Source: Rhodococcus sp. 4CII
Lineage (GTDB): Bacteria; Actinomycetota; Actinomycetes; Mycobacteriales; Mycobacteriaceae
DNA length: 64,000 nucleotides
Assembly (NCBI RefSeq): GCF_014256275.1
Contig: NZ_JACCFE010000002.1
Location: forward strand, 5,126,001 to 5,190,000
Reading direction: 5' to 3'
In this document: in pieces, positions 1-7,955 of the stretch
How the letters are laid out: every line of letters begins with the position of its first letter
How positions within the stretch are numbered: position 1 is the first letter of the stretch
Program-made: the position numbers and the translations under genes
Notes under the pieces: generated by a model
The model's input: the letters and a program-made list of their open reading frames with translations, nothing else
Databases searched by the model: none
Told to the model about the DNA's origin: nothing

Positions 1-645
1 CGCGGAGTCGTATTCCTCGGAACCGGTGCCGGTGACGCCTGCACCGCTCAACGCGTCCTCCATCGCCTGCCCGAAGACCTCACCGTAGGCACTGCTGCTG
101 TGGACGACACCGACGGACTGGTATCCCTTGCCCTTGATGTATCGCGCGATGGTCTCGGCGTTTTCGGCCGGTCCCGACGCCAGGTCGAAGTTCAGCGGGT
201 ATTTCTCCGGGTTCGCCGAGTCCTCGGTCGGCCCGATGTTGAAGGACAGGATCTTGTTCTGCGCGAGTATGGGCAGCGTCGCGGTGGTGATGGTCGACGG
301 GCCGGAGTTGAGGAAGAGGTCGGGCTTCTTGCCCGACGCGATCGCCTCCCGCAGTTTCGACACGGCGTTGGTGGCATCGCCCGCGTCGTCGACCACGGTG
401 ATCTCCACCTGCCGCCCGCCGACGCCGCCGGCACGGTTGACCGCCTCCGCGCTCGCCTTCGCTGCGAGCACGGATGTCTGGGCATTCGCGGCGAGCGAGC
501 CCTGCGCGCTGATGCCTCCGGTCACGAACACCCGGTACGGACCCCCGGCGGCGTCGGCTTCGGATGCGCCCGACCCGGCGCATCCGGTAACCGCAAGTGC
601 CGTCACGGCGAGCGCCGCAGTGAGAGCCGAGGATCGAATTCGCAT
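1..645 (-). CDS. branched-chain amino acid-type ABC transporter substrate-binding lipoprotein (partial, C-terminus off window)
   Basis: Periplasmic-binding-protein-type receptor (Peripla_BP_6/LivJ-like) for an ABC importer, anchored outside the membrane. The first ~22 residues form a lipoprotein signal with a VTGC lipobox (Cys22). The mature start (YRVFVTGGISAQG), the AVNRAGGVGGRQVEI segment and VVDDAGDATNAVSKL are typical of the LivJ/AmiC fold. The start is the ATG at 643-645. About 215 codons are present and the 3' end is cut by the window edge. A 14-bp palindrome lies 26 bp upstream of the start. The ligand cannot be read from sequence; this family binds amino acids, amides, urea or aromatic acids. 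Confidence 0.85.
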   Translation of the reverse strand, partial: MRIRSSALTAALAVTALAVTGCAGSGASEADAAGGPYRVFVTGGISAQGSLAANAQTSVLAAKASAEAVNRAGGVGGRQVEITVVDDAGDATNAVSKLREAIASGKKPDLFLNSGPSTITTATLPILAQNKILSFNIGPTEDSANPEKYPLNFDLASGPAENAETIARYIKGKGYQSVGVVHSSSAYGEVFGQAMEDALSGAGVTGTGSEEYDSA

Positions 646-670
646 GACCGCCCCTTTGACGTGAGAAAAG

Positions 671-684
671 CAAGCAATTGCTTG
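671..684. promoter_or_regulatory. palindromic operator CAAGCAATTGCTTG (TetR-type candidate)
   Basis: Perfect 14-bp palindrome CAAGCAATTGCTTG, 26 bp upstream of the solute-binding protein start. Read on the minus strand with flanks, 16 of 20 bases match the site at 3551-3570 upstream of another minus-strand gene. Palindromes of this size and AT-rich centre are typical TetR-family operators. The cognate regulator is not visible in this window. Confidence 0.55.
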
Positions 685-760
685 GTGCGGCAAAAGGTAG
701 CAGAACTAACGGTTGGTGTCCGTCGAATGTCCCGCTGGGTGGGCGAACTCGGTGGCCGGG

Positions 761-1588
761 TCAGCGGAACGACGGCCGGATCACCGGTTGTCGTCGTTCG
801 AGGATGGTGGCGGTGTGTTGCCGGACCATGCTGTCGAGGTGGTCACCCTGCGGTGCGAGCCAGAAGTCGCCGCGGTCGATGCCCGCGAAGACCATCTCGG
901 CGAAGGTGTCCGCGTCGAGTCCGTCGGTGGTCAGTAGTGCGCGCATCTGCGCGACCATCTGGTCGACGGCCGGATGGGAGACACCGCCGAACGGATTGTC
1001 GAAGACGGACGTGACGACGGGGCCCGGTGCGAGCACGCTCGCGGACACCGGGGCGCCGACCATGCTCAGTTCCATCTGCAGGCACTCGGTGATCGCGACG
1101 ACCGCGAATTTCGAAGCGCTGTACGGCGACATCATCGGACCGGGGGCGAATCCGCCGACGGAAGACGTGTTGACGACGCGACCGGTGCCGCCCTGCTCGA
1201 TCATCCGGGGAACGAACGCGCGGATCCCGTTGACGACACCCGTCACGTTGACGCCGAGAGCTGCGTCCCAGTCGGATTCGCCGAGTTGCCACAGGAATCC
1301 GGCCCGCATGATGCCCGCGTTGTTGAAGAGCAGGTCCACCCGCCCGAACGAGTCGAACGCGAGATCCGCCAGCGCGTCGACGGATCCGGCGTCCGCGACG
1401 TCGGTGATGCGGGTGCGCGCGGTCCCGCCGAGGTCGGCGGCCAGACGGTCCAGTGCGTCCCCGTCGATGTCGGACAGCACCAGTCGCATACCGCGAGCGT
1501 GTGCGTGCCGGGCGATTCCCGCCCCGATTCCCGAGGCTGCGCCGGTGACGACGACAACCCGATTCTCCTGTGTATCCGGTTCCGTCAC
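761..1588 (-). CDS. SDR family NAD(P)-dependent oxidoreductase
   Basis: Classical short-chain dehydrogenase of 275 residues, cytosolic. The cofactor motif TGAASGIG is at residues 15-22, NNAG at 89-92, and the catalytic YSASK has Tyr156 and Lys160. The start is the ATG at 1588. It is transcribed toward the solute-binding lipoprotein gene with a 115-bp gap that contains an operator-like palindrome, so the two are probably separate transcription units. The substrate (an alcohol or ketone) cannot be predicted. Confidence 0.88.
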   Translation of the reverse strand: MTEPDTQENRVVVVTGAASGIGAGIARHAHARGMRLVLSDIDGDALDRLAADLGGTARTRITDVADAGSVDALADLAFDSFGRVDLLFNNAGIMRAGFLWQLGESDWDAALGVNVTGVVNGIRAFVPRMIEQGGTGRVVNTSSVGGFAPGPMMSPYSASKFAVVAITECLQMELSMVGAPVSASVLAPGPVVTSVFDNPFGGVSHPAVDQMVAQMRALLTTDGLDADTFAEMVFAGIDRGDFWLAPQGDHLDSMVRQHTATILERRQPVIRPSFR

Positions 1589-1650
1589 GGTTCGACCGTA
1601 GGACCGTCGCCGGGCGGTCCGGACGCCTGCTCTCTCTCAGCGGGAGGGAA

Positions 1651-2709
1651 TCACTTGCCGCGATGCCACAGCGGTTCGAGGTCCGGGCCCTCCTCGTCCT
1701 GCTGCACACCCCGGAAACGCACTGCGAAGACGATCCAGCCGATGGCGGCCATGAGCAGGAAGCTGACCAGCCGATAGACGACGATCGCGGACACCGCCTC
1801 GGAACCGGCCATGCCGCTGGCCGTCAGCGCGGGGACGAGCACGGCGTCCATGACACCGAGCCCTGCGGGCAGGAGCGGTATCGCCGAACGGGCGGCGTTG
1901 CCGGCCGCGTATGCGACGGCGAGCCCGGCAAATCCGGGATGAGCGCCGACGGCGTAGCACGCGAACGCGAGACACGACGCGTCGGCGACCCAGTTGAACA
2001 GCGACCAGCCGAACGCACGGGCCGTGTCGCGGCGATCCATCCGCACGGCGCTCATCTGGTTCACTATGTGCTTCCACTGCCGAACGCCGGTCAGCGCGGG
2101 CTTCTTTCGAAGGGAATTGACCCCGCGCAGCGCTGTGATGCCGACCCCTTCGAGCGCGTCCGGGCGCGACGCCGCGTACTGGGCGACGACGAGGAACGCG
2201 CACAGTCCGCCGAACGTGAAGATCAGGGAGAACGGGTTCGTCTTGGCCCCGACGAGCAGCGCGCCCGTCAGGCCGACGAGCGCCAGGCCGATCGCCTGGA
2301 GCGCCCCGGCCATCACCAGCTGCCAGGTCGCGACGACGGGCGACGCGCCCCACACTCGCGTCTGCCGGTACGTGAACGTGGTCGCGAGAACCGGCCCGCC
2401 CGGCAGCGTCACGCTCATCGAGTTGGACGCGAACGTCACGGCGAGGGACTGCCGCTGCCGGATGTGCACGTCCGCGACGCCCAGCAGGCACCGCTGGACC
2501 CGGGCGAAGCTCGACATCGACGCCAGCGACGCCACGACCGCCGCGGCCACCCATCCCCACTGGAGGTCGCCGAGGTTGCGGACGCTCTCGGACAGGTCGG
2601 GCCAGATGAGAACGATTTCCACCGTGAGCACCGCGACGAGCAGGCCGCCGATCACCCATGCGACGCGACGCCTGCGGGGCGTCGGGCGAGTGTCTTCGGC
2701 GTCAGTCAT
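1651..2709 (-). CDS. lysylphosphatidylglycerol synthase TM-region/UPF0104 family membrane protein
   Basis: Integral membrane protein of 352 residues with about eight hydrophobic segments. It belongs to the family of the flippase/transmembrane part of MprF (LPG_synthase_TM, UPF0104). Family-typical stretches are NSMSVTLPGGPVLATTFTYR near residues 95-115 and the Pro/Gly-rich PLLPAGLGVMDAVL near 285-298. There is no soluble aminoacyl-transferase domain, so it is not a full MprF. Only 26 bp separate it from the upstream SDR at 2736-3518, so cotranscription is likely. The transported lipid or role is unknown. Confidence 0.8.
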   Translation of the reverse strand: MTDAEDTRPTPRRRRVAWVIGGLLVAVLTVEIVLIWPDLSESVRNLGDLQWGWVAAAVVASLASMSSFARVQRCLLGVADVHIRQRQSLAVTFASNSMSVTLPGGPVLATTFTYRQTRVWGASPVVATWQLVMAGALQAIGLALVGLTGALLVGAKTNPFSLIFTFGGLCAFLVVAQYAASRPDALEGVGITALRGVNSLRKKPALTGVRQWKHIVNQMSAVRMDRRDTARAFGWSLFNWVADASCLAFACYAVGAHPGFAGLAVAYAAGNAARSAIPLLPAGLGVMDAVLVPALTASGMAGSEAVSAIVVYRLVSFLLMAAIGWIVFAVRFRGVQQDEEGPDLEPLWHRGK

Positions 2710-2735
2710 ACGCGTCCATTACACATGGCCGGTGA

Positions 2736-3518
2736 TCAGACCGTGTATCCGCCGTCGACGTCGAGCTTCTGTCCGGTGACGAAACCGGCCCGGTCGCCCG
2801 CGAGGAAGCAGACCGCCTCCGCGACGTCGGCTGCGGTGCCGAACCGTCGCAGCGGTATCCGGCTCATGGCGGCGTCCAGCGCGCGCTGGTCGAGTTCCTC
2901 GGAGCTGATCAGCCGCTCGGCCATGCCGTCGGTGAGCATGCCGGGCCCCACCGAGTTGAAGCGGACGCCGTAGCGGCCCTCTTCGGCGGCGAAGCCTTTG
3001 ACGAGTTGTTCGATCGCCCCCTTGGTGCCGGGGGAGAGTCCGTCGCGCACCGGGAAGCGGCTGGTGGCCGCCGTCGTGACGGCGACGACGGAACCGGACG
3101 ACTCGCGCAGCGCGGGCAGCGCGGCCTTGACGACGGTGAAGAATGCGACCGCCTCCTGTTCGAGGTGCTCGGCGTAATCGCGGGGAGCGATGTCGGACAG
3201 GTGGATCATCGGAATGTGCGGACCGGCGGCGTGCACGAGGATCCCGAGGCCGCCGAAGTGCTCGACGGTCTGCTTCACGACGCTCGCGACGCGGGGCTCG
3301 TCGGTGAGGTCGGCGGAGAAGGCCTGCGCGGCGACGCCCCGGCCTTCCAGTTCGCCGACGAGGTCCGCGGCGACGTCGGCGTGGGACCGGTAGGTGATGG
3401 TGACGTCGTGGCCGAGCGCTGCGAGTTGCCGGGCGACGGCGGATCCGATGCCGCCGGTGCCGCCCGTGACCAGTGCGGCGCAGCGACGTCGGGGGGTGCT
3501 GGTGGGGTGTGTCGCCAT
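2736..3518 (-). CDS. atypical SDR family oxidoreductase lacking the catalytic Tyr
   Basis: FabG-like Rossmann-fold SDR of 260 residues. The cofactor motif TGGTGGIG is at residues 18-25. The start is the ATG at 3516-3518, preceded by GGAG at good spacing; an upstream TTG is less likely. The usual NNAG is HAAG. At the YxxxK position the protein reads SPGTK (codons TCC CCC GGC ACC AAG), so the Tyr is Ser while the Lys is kept. The C-terminal FVTGQKLDVDGGYTV is standard for the family. It may be a weak or altered enzyme, or use another general acid. A 20-bp imperfect palindrome lies about 33 bp upstream. Confidence 0.82.
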   Translation of the reverse strand: MATHPTSTPRRRCAALVTGGTGGIGSAVARQLAALGHDVTITYRSHADVAADLVGELEGRGVAAQAFSADLTDEPRVASVVKQTVEHFGGLGILVHAAGPHIPMIHLSDIAPRDYAEHLEQEAVAFFTVVKAALPALRESSGSVVAVTTAATSRFPVRDGLSPGTKGAIEQLVKGFAAEEGRYGVRFNSVGPGMLTDGMAERLISSEELDQRALDAAMSRIPLRRFGTAADVAEAVCFLAGDRAGFVTGQKLDVDGGYTV

Positions 3519-3550
3519 GAGGGACTCCAAGCGTGTGGGGACGGCGCCCT

Positions 3551-3570
3551 AACCTAGCAACTGCTTGGTT
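3551..3570. promoter_or_regulatory. imperfect 20-bp palindromic operator, same family as 671-684
   Basis: AACCTAGCAACTGCTTGGTT has arms matching at 8 of 10 positions. On the minus strand it shares the ACCAAGCA(A/G)TTGCT core with the palindrome at 671-684. Both lie just upstream of minus-strand genes, suggesting one TetR-type regulator for both. Confidence 0.5.
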
Positions 3571-3654
3571 TCGGTGTGCGGCGAACGGTCCCCAACGGCC
3601 GAGCGCAGGCTTGCCTGGCTATCCGACCAGGCCTTTTCGTCTTAGCCTGAACAC

Positions 3655-4392
3655 ATGTCAGCTGAGAACGCCGAACGTGCCGAACCCGCACGGCATCCCG
3701 GCGAACCGCACACACCCAGCCTGGCGAGCCGCCTCAACTGGCTGCGGGCCGGTGTCCTCGGGGCCAACGACGGAATCGTCTCGACCGCCGGTCTGGTCGT
3801 CGGGGTGGCCGCGGCCACGACCGCGCGATCGGCGATTTTCACCGCCGGGTTCGCGGGCCTCGCGGCCGGGGCGGTGTCGATGGCCCTGGGTGAATACGTG
3901 TCGGTGAGCACCCAGCGCGACACCGAACGCGCCCTGCTGTCGAAGGAACGTCGCGAACTCGCCGAGACCCCCGACGCCGAGTTCGAGGAACTCGTCGGAA
4001 TGTACGAGGCGAAGGGTCTGCGGGACGAGACCGCCCGGATGGTGGCCCGGGAACTCACCGATCACGACGCGTTCGCCGCCCACGTGGACATCGAATTGGG
4101 CATCGACCCGGACGATCTGACCAACCCGTGGCAGGCCGCGGCGTCGTCGGCGCTGTCGTTCACACTCGGCGCCCTGATTCCGCTGCTCGCCATCCTCTTA
4201 CCGCCTGTGCACCTGCGTATTCCGGTGGCGTTCGTCGCGGTGCTGGTGGCGTTGGCGCTGACGGGCACCGTCAGCGCCGCTCTCGGCGGTGCCAAGCGCA
4301 CCCGGGCCGTGCTCCGGGTCGTGCTGGGTGGGGCGCTCGCGATGATCGTCACGTACGGAGTCGGGCAGCTGGTGGGGACGGGCATCTCCTGA
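3655..4392 (+). CDS. VIT1/CCC1 family metal transporter
   Basis: Membrane protein of 245 residues of the vacuolar iron transporter family (Fe2+/Mn2+ transport). The N-terminal LRAGVLGANDGIVSTAGLVVG and the GAVSMALGEYVSVSTQRD stretch after TM2 are the hallmarks of the family. A charged acidic/helical cytosolic segment (residues ~85-150, rich in Glu and Arg) corresponds to the metal-binding helical domain, followed by three C-terminal TM segments. The start is the ATG at 3655. The gene stands alone, convergent with the downstream universal stress protein gene (14-bp gap). No convincing IdeR box was found upstream. Confidence 0.9.
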   Translation: MSAENAERAEPARHPGEPHTPSLASRLNWLRAGVLGANDGIVSTAGLVVGVAAATTARSAIFTAGFAGLAAGAVSMALGEYVSVSTQRDTERALLSKERRELAETPDAEFEELVGMYEAKGLRDETARMVARELTDHDAFAAHVDIELGIDPDDLTNPWQAAASSALSFTLGALIPLLAILLPPVHLRIPVAFVAVLVALALTGTVSAALGGAKRTRAVLRVVLGGALAMIVTYGVGQLVGTGIS

Positions 4393-4405
4393 CGCCGCCC
4401 TGCCG

Positions 4406-5290
4406 TCACTCGTTCCGGCAGATCATGACCGGGCAGGTGGCGTGGTGGAGCAGATTCTGACTGGTCGAGCCCATCAGCGCGCCGAGCAGTGGTCCTCGGC
4501 CGTGGCTGCCGACGACGATCAGCTGGGCATCGCTCGCGTGCCGGAGGAGGACGTCGGCCGCGGCGCCCTGCTCGGCCACCTTCGTCACGGACACGTCCGG
4601 ATACCGTTCCGATTCACCGGCAAGGCTCTCGGAGAGCAGCGCCTCCTCCTCCTGCTTCACCGCGTCCCAGTCGACGAGCATGCCGGTGCCGCCCGCGCCG
4701 AGGGTCGGGGAGCCCTGCCACGTGTGGACGGCGACCAGCGGGGCCTCGAAGAACGACGCGACCTCGAATGCGTGCGCCACCGCGTCGCGGCTGAGGTCGC
4801 TGCCGTCGACACCGACCACCACCGGCCGCTGGTCCGGGATGGAGACGTCGCCCCGCAGAACCGTCACCGGGCACCCCGCGCGGTTGGCCACGTGCAGCGC
4901 CGTCGAGCCGAGCAGGACCGAACGGAATGCTCCCGTTCCCGTCGATCCGAGCACGATCAGCCGGGCCCAGTCGGCCGATTCGAGCAGCGCGGTGCCGGCC
5001 GGCCCGGGACTGATGGTCGTCTCGATGTCCAGGCCGGGGAACTTCGGTCCCAGCAGTCGCTTCGCCGTCTCGATGATGGCCTCGCCGTCCTCCCGGAGCT
5101 GGCTCAGGAATTGTGATTCCAGCATGATCGCGGCGGGGCTGTACAGCGGGCCGTCCTGCGGCAACGCGTGGACGAGAGACAGCGTGGCGCCCCACTTCGA
5201 CGCGACTGCGGCGCCCCACAGTGCGGCGGCGGTGGAGGCGTCGGATCCGTCCAGGCCGACGACGACGGAATGACTGGCGGGTGTGCTCAC
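4406..5290 (-). CDS. universal stress protein, two tandem UspA domains
   Basis: Cytosolic protein of 294 residues with two UspA folds (about residues 8-145 and 155-292). Each domain ends with the ATP-binding signature G-2x-G-9x-G-S/T: GSTGTGAFRSVLLGSTA in the first and GSHGRGPLLGALMGSTS in the second. It is therefore of the ATP-binding tandem type common in mycobacteria and rhodococci, where many members belong to hypoxia/dormancy regulons. That regulation is not shown here. The start is the ATG at 5290. Confidence 0.93.
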   Translation of the reverse strand: MSTPASHSVVVGLDGSDASTAAALWGAAVASKWGATLSLVHALPQDGPLYSPAAIMLESQFLSQLREDGEAIIETAKRLLGPKFPGLDIETTISPGPAGTALLESADWARLIVLGSTGTGAFRSVLLGSTALHVANRAGCPVTVLRGDVSIPDQRPVVVGVDGSDLSRDAVAHAFEVASFFEAPLVAVHTWQGSPTLGAGGTGMLVDWDAVKQEEEALLSESLAGESERYPDVSVTKVAEQGAAADVLLRHASDAQLIVVGSHGRGPLLGALMGSTSQNLLHHATCPVMICRNE

Positions 5291-5335
5291 GTCTGGCTCC
5301 CTTCGGTCACGCGGGTGCGTACTCCCGACTGTGCC

Positions 5336-6871
5336 CTACTTCCAGACTTTTCGGGCCACCTTCTTCGCGGACTTCCACTCGGGCTTCAGTTGCGGCGCCA
5401 GGGTATCGCCGCGATCGAGTTCGCGCTGGAGCAGCATGCCGAGGCCCAGACTCGACTCGGCCGAGTGCTGATCCTCCGCGACCATCGCGAGGATGTGCTC
5501 CCGGGCGACGACGGCGTCCTGGTACTCGCCGAGGACATCCTGGAAGCCCTTGAACTTCTTGTGTGCGCGGTCGGAGGCCTTCGGTGCCAGCGATCGCGTC
5601 GACTCGAGTGCATAGCGCATTCGCTTGGCGCGCTTGCGCGCTCGGTGCGTCAGCTCGTCGCGCTCGTCCCGGGTGGTCGCGGCCGCGGCCTTCCGGACGC
5701 GCTTGCGAACGGACTTCGACAAGGAGCGCAGGGATTTCCGGACGGCCTTCTTCGGCGGACCCGAGCCCTCGGACGACTCGACAGCGGCGAGGAACGTGTC
5801 GAGTCCGGCGAGCAGGTCGAGGTAACGTTGCGAGTTCAGCGCCGCCAGGGCCGCGGGGCGGGCGGTCGCGGCGAGCCCCGAAAAGTATTCGTCGAGACGC
5901 GCCCGCACGACCTCACGGCCGGGTATCTCCTCGGCGTGGCCCAGCCGATCCACGAGCCGGCTCCACTGCACCTCGGTGTCCCGGGCCGCGCCGAGGGCCT
6001 GGCCGACCCAGCGGAGTTCGACGATCAACTCGTCGACGGTCTCCTGGTCGCGCAGGCTTGGCCCGTACACCTGCAGGATGCTCCGGATGCGCCGGGCCGC
6101 GACCCGGAGGTCGTGCACGGACTCCTCGAGGTCGCGCCGCACGCCGAGGTCGGCCGTCACGAGAGAATCCTTCTGCGCCGCCAGGTAGTCGAGCAGCAGC
6201 TTCCGCGGAGCGGACCCCTTCTTCGCGCGCGCGGGCCGCGAGGTTCCACCCGCCGCGTCGCCGAGCGCCCGCCGCAGCTTCGACGGCGCGTCCGACCGCG
6301 CGATGCCGGCATCGGTCAGCCGGGAATCGATGGCGTCGAACAGCTTTCGGTCGCCGGCCGCGAGTTCGACCTCGATCTCGCGCCACACCCTCTCGTCGGA
6401 TCCGGTTCCCGCATCGGGGACGGCGGCGATCACGACGTCCGAGACGACCTCGGCGAGCGTCGTTCCCGCCGCGTCCACGAGCCGCTGCCGATCGCGGTCG
6501 GTGCTGATGAGCGCGACCGGGTTCAGTGCGGCGCCGCGCGTGACGGCCGTGAGCAGCTCCGCGAATTCTCCGGGCACCTCCGTCTCGGGGAGCTCGGTGT
6601 CGGGTGCCAGCTGCAACTCGGTCCGCTCGTCCGCGCCGGCCGGGATCTTCAGGTGCCAGCCGGCGTCGTCGCCGCCTTCCCGCCGGCGGAGGGTGATTCC
6701 GGCACGGAGCAGCAGGAGTTCGCCCGTGTCGTAGTACAGGGCGGACAGCTGAACGATGTCGCGTCGAGGTTCGCCGTCGACACCCGGCAGCCCCGAGAAG
6801 GTCGGGAGTTGCTGCTCGGATGTGGCTTCGTACTTGCGTTCCACTTCGGACAGGGACGTCGCGGTACTCAT
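5336..6871 (-). CDS. CYTH and CHAD domain-containing protein
   Basis: Protein of 511 residues. The N-terminal CYTH domain (about 1-200) shows the EVERKYE signature and alternating acidic/basic strands that bind triphosphate or polyphosphate with metal. The C-terminal CHAD domain (about 215-505) is helical and rich in His, Arg and Lys (VHDLRVAARRIRS, RKRAKRMRYALES), a fold that binds polyphosphate. The fusion is common in actinobacteria and is linked to polyphosphate handling. The start is the ATG at 6871. The upstream pseudouridine synthase ends 45 bp away on the same strand. Confidence 0.92.
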   Translation of the reverse strand: MSTATSLSEVERKYEATSEQQLPTFSGLPGVDGEPRRDIVQLSALYYDTGELLLLRAGITLRRREGGDDAGWHLKIPAGADERTELQLAPDTELPETEVPGEFAELLTAVTRGAALNPVALISTDRDRQRLVDAAGTTLAEVVSDVVIAAVPDAGTGSDERVWREIEVELAAGDRKLFDAIDSRLTDAGIARSDAPSKLRRALGDAAGGTSRPARAKKGSAPRKLLLDYLAAQKDSLVTADLGVRRDLEESVHDLRVAARRIRSILQVYGPSLRDQETVDELIVELRWVGQALGAARDTEVQWSRLVDRLGHAEEIPGREVVRARLDEYFSGLAATARPAALAALNSQRYLDLLAGLDTFLAAVESSEGSGPPKKAVRKSLRSLSKSVRKRVRKAAAATTRDERDELTHRARKRAKRMRYALESTRSLAPKASDRAHKKFKGFQDVLGEYQDAVVAREHILAMVAEDQHSAESSLGLGMLLQRELDRGDTLAPQLKPEWKSAKKVARKVWK

Positions 6872-6916
6872 GTCACCATCTTTCCGCCTGACCGGGGTGT
6901 GGGAAAGAACGCGAGG

Positions 6917-7825
6917 TCAGGTCGGCCAGTCGAGGGTGCGCCGGCTCGCGAAGCGGCGACCGTCCCCCGAGATCGGGTCGACGAACTCGACGGATCGGGC
7001 CAGCAGGCACAGTGGCGTCGAGTAGTCGTCGGCGGCAACGTCGTAGAAGTCGGGGTAGAAGTTGTCGCCGTGGATCGGGATGCCGAGCGCACTCATGTGC
7101 ACCCGCAACTGGTGCGTCTTGCCGGTGTGCGGCAGCAACCGGTACCGGGCCGCGTCGCCGCACACCTCGAGGAGTTCGATCCGGCTCTCGCTGTTGGCCG
7201 GACCGTCCACCTCGTACGCCTTCAATACCCCCCGCTCCTTGACGATTCGACTGCGGACGGTGGCGGGCAGCACGAGATCGGGGTCGTGACGGGCGACGGC
7301 CTCGTACTCCTTGACCACCCGTCGCTGATCGAACAGCGACTGGTAGTCGCGCCGGACCTCACGTCGCACGGTGAAGATCAGCACCCCGGCGGTCAACCGG
7401 TCGAGTCGGTGCGCGGGCGTCAGTTCCGGCAGGTCGAGGTCTCTGCGCAACCGGACCAGCGCCGACTCGGCCACGTAGGCGCCGCGCGGAGTGCTGGCCA
7501 GGAAATGAGGTTTGTCGACCACGAGGAGGTTCTCGTCGCGGTGGAGGATCTCGATCTCGAACGGCACCCGCTTCTCGACCGGCGGATCCCGGTACAGATA
7601 CACGAACCTGCGGGGCGCGAACGGTGTGCCCGCGGTGATCGGCAGCCCGCGCTCGTCGACCACCTCCGACGCGCCGACCTTCTCGCGGAGGCGGATCTCG
7701 TCGTGCGGAAATCGGGCGACCAGGTACTCGAGCACGGTGGACCACGAGCCGACGTCCGGCATCCTCAGGCGCGTCGGGTTGAGGCCGTCGCGGACGGGAA
7801 GTGGGGCGTCGGGCACCTTCGTCAC
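6917..7825 (-). CDS. RluA-family pseudouridine synthase
   Basis: RNA-modifying enzyme of 302 residues that isomerises uridine to pseudouridine in rRNA or tRNA. The catalytic motif HRLDRLTAGVLIF (catalytic Asp in RLD) is near residue 140. LLVVDKPHFLASTPRGAYV upstream and GKTHQLRVHMSALGIPIHGDNFYPD downstream are typical of the RluA/RluC/RluD group. The start is the ATG at 7825. The target nucleotide cannot be assigned. It is read in the same direction as the CYTH-CHAD gene. Confidence 0.92.
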   Translation of the reverse strand: MTKVPDAPLPVRDGLNPTRLRMPDVGSWSTVLEYLVARFPHDEIRLREKVGASEVVDERGLPITAGTPFAPRRFVYLYRDPPVEKRVPFEIEILHRDENLLVVDKPHFLASTPRGAYVAESALVRLRRDLDLPELTPAHRLDRLTAGVLIFTVRREVRRDYQSLFDQRRVVKEYEAVARHDPDLVLPATVRSRIVKERGVLKAYEVDGPANSESRIELLEVCGDAARYRLLPHTGKTHQLRVHMSALGIPIHGDNFYPDFYDVAADDYSTPLCLLARSVEFVDPISGDGRRFASRRTLDWPT

Positions 7826-7955
7826 GGTAGTCGAGAGGGTGCCGAAACCCGTCGTTGACCGCGGGAGGACTCATGGTTACTATCCGGTAAGTTTGTGACG
7901 CGGGCCACCCTGATGGCCGCTGAGGCGCGTCACCGGAGGATTTTCACGGGGGTTC

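Noticed and set aside
3600..3655. Possible IdeR/DtxR iron box (TTAGCCTGAAC) upstream of the VIT transporter
   Set aside because: Only one half resembles the 19-bp consensus and there is no symmetric partner.
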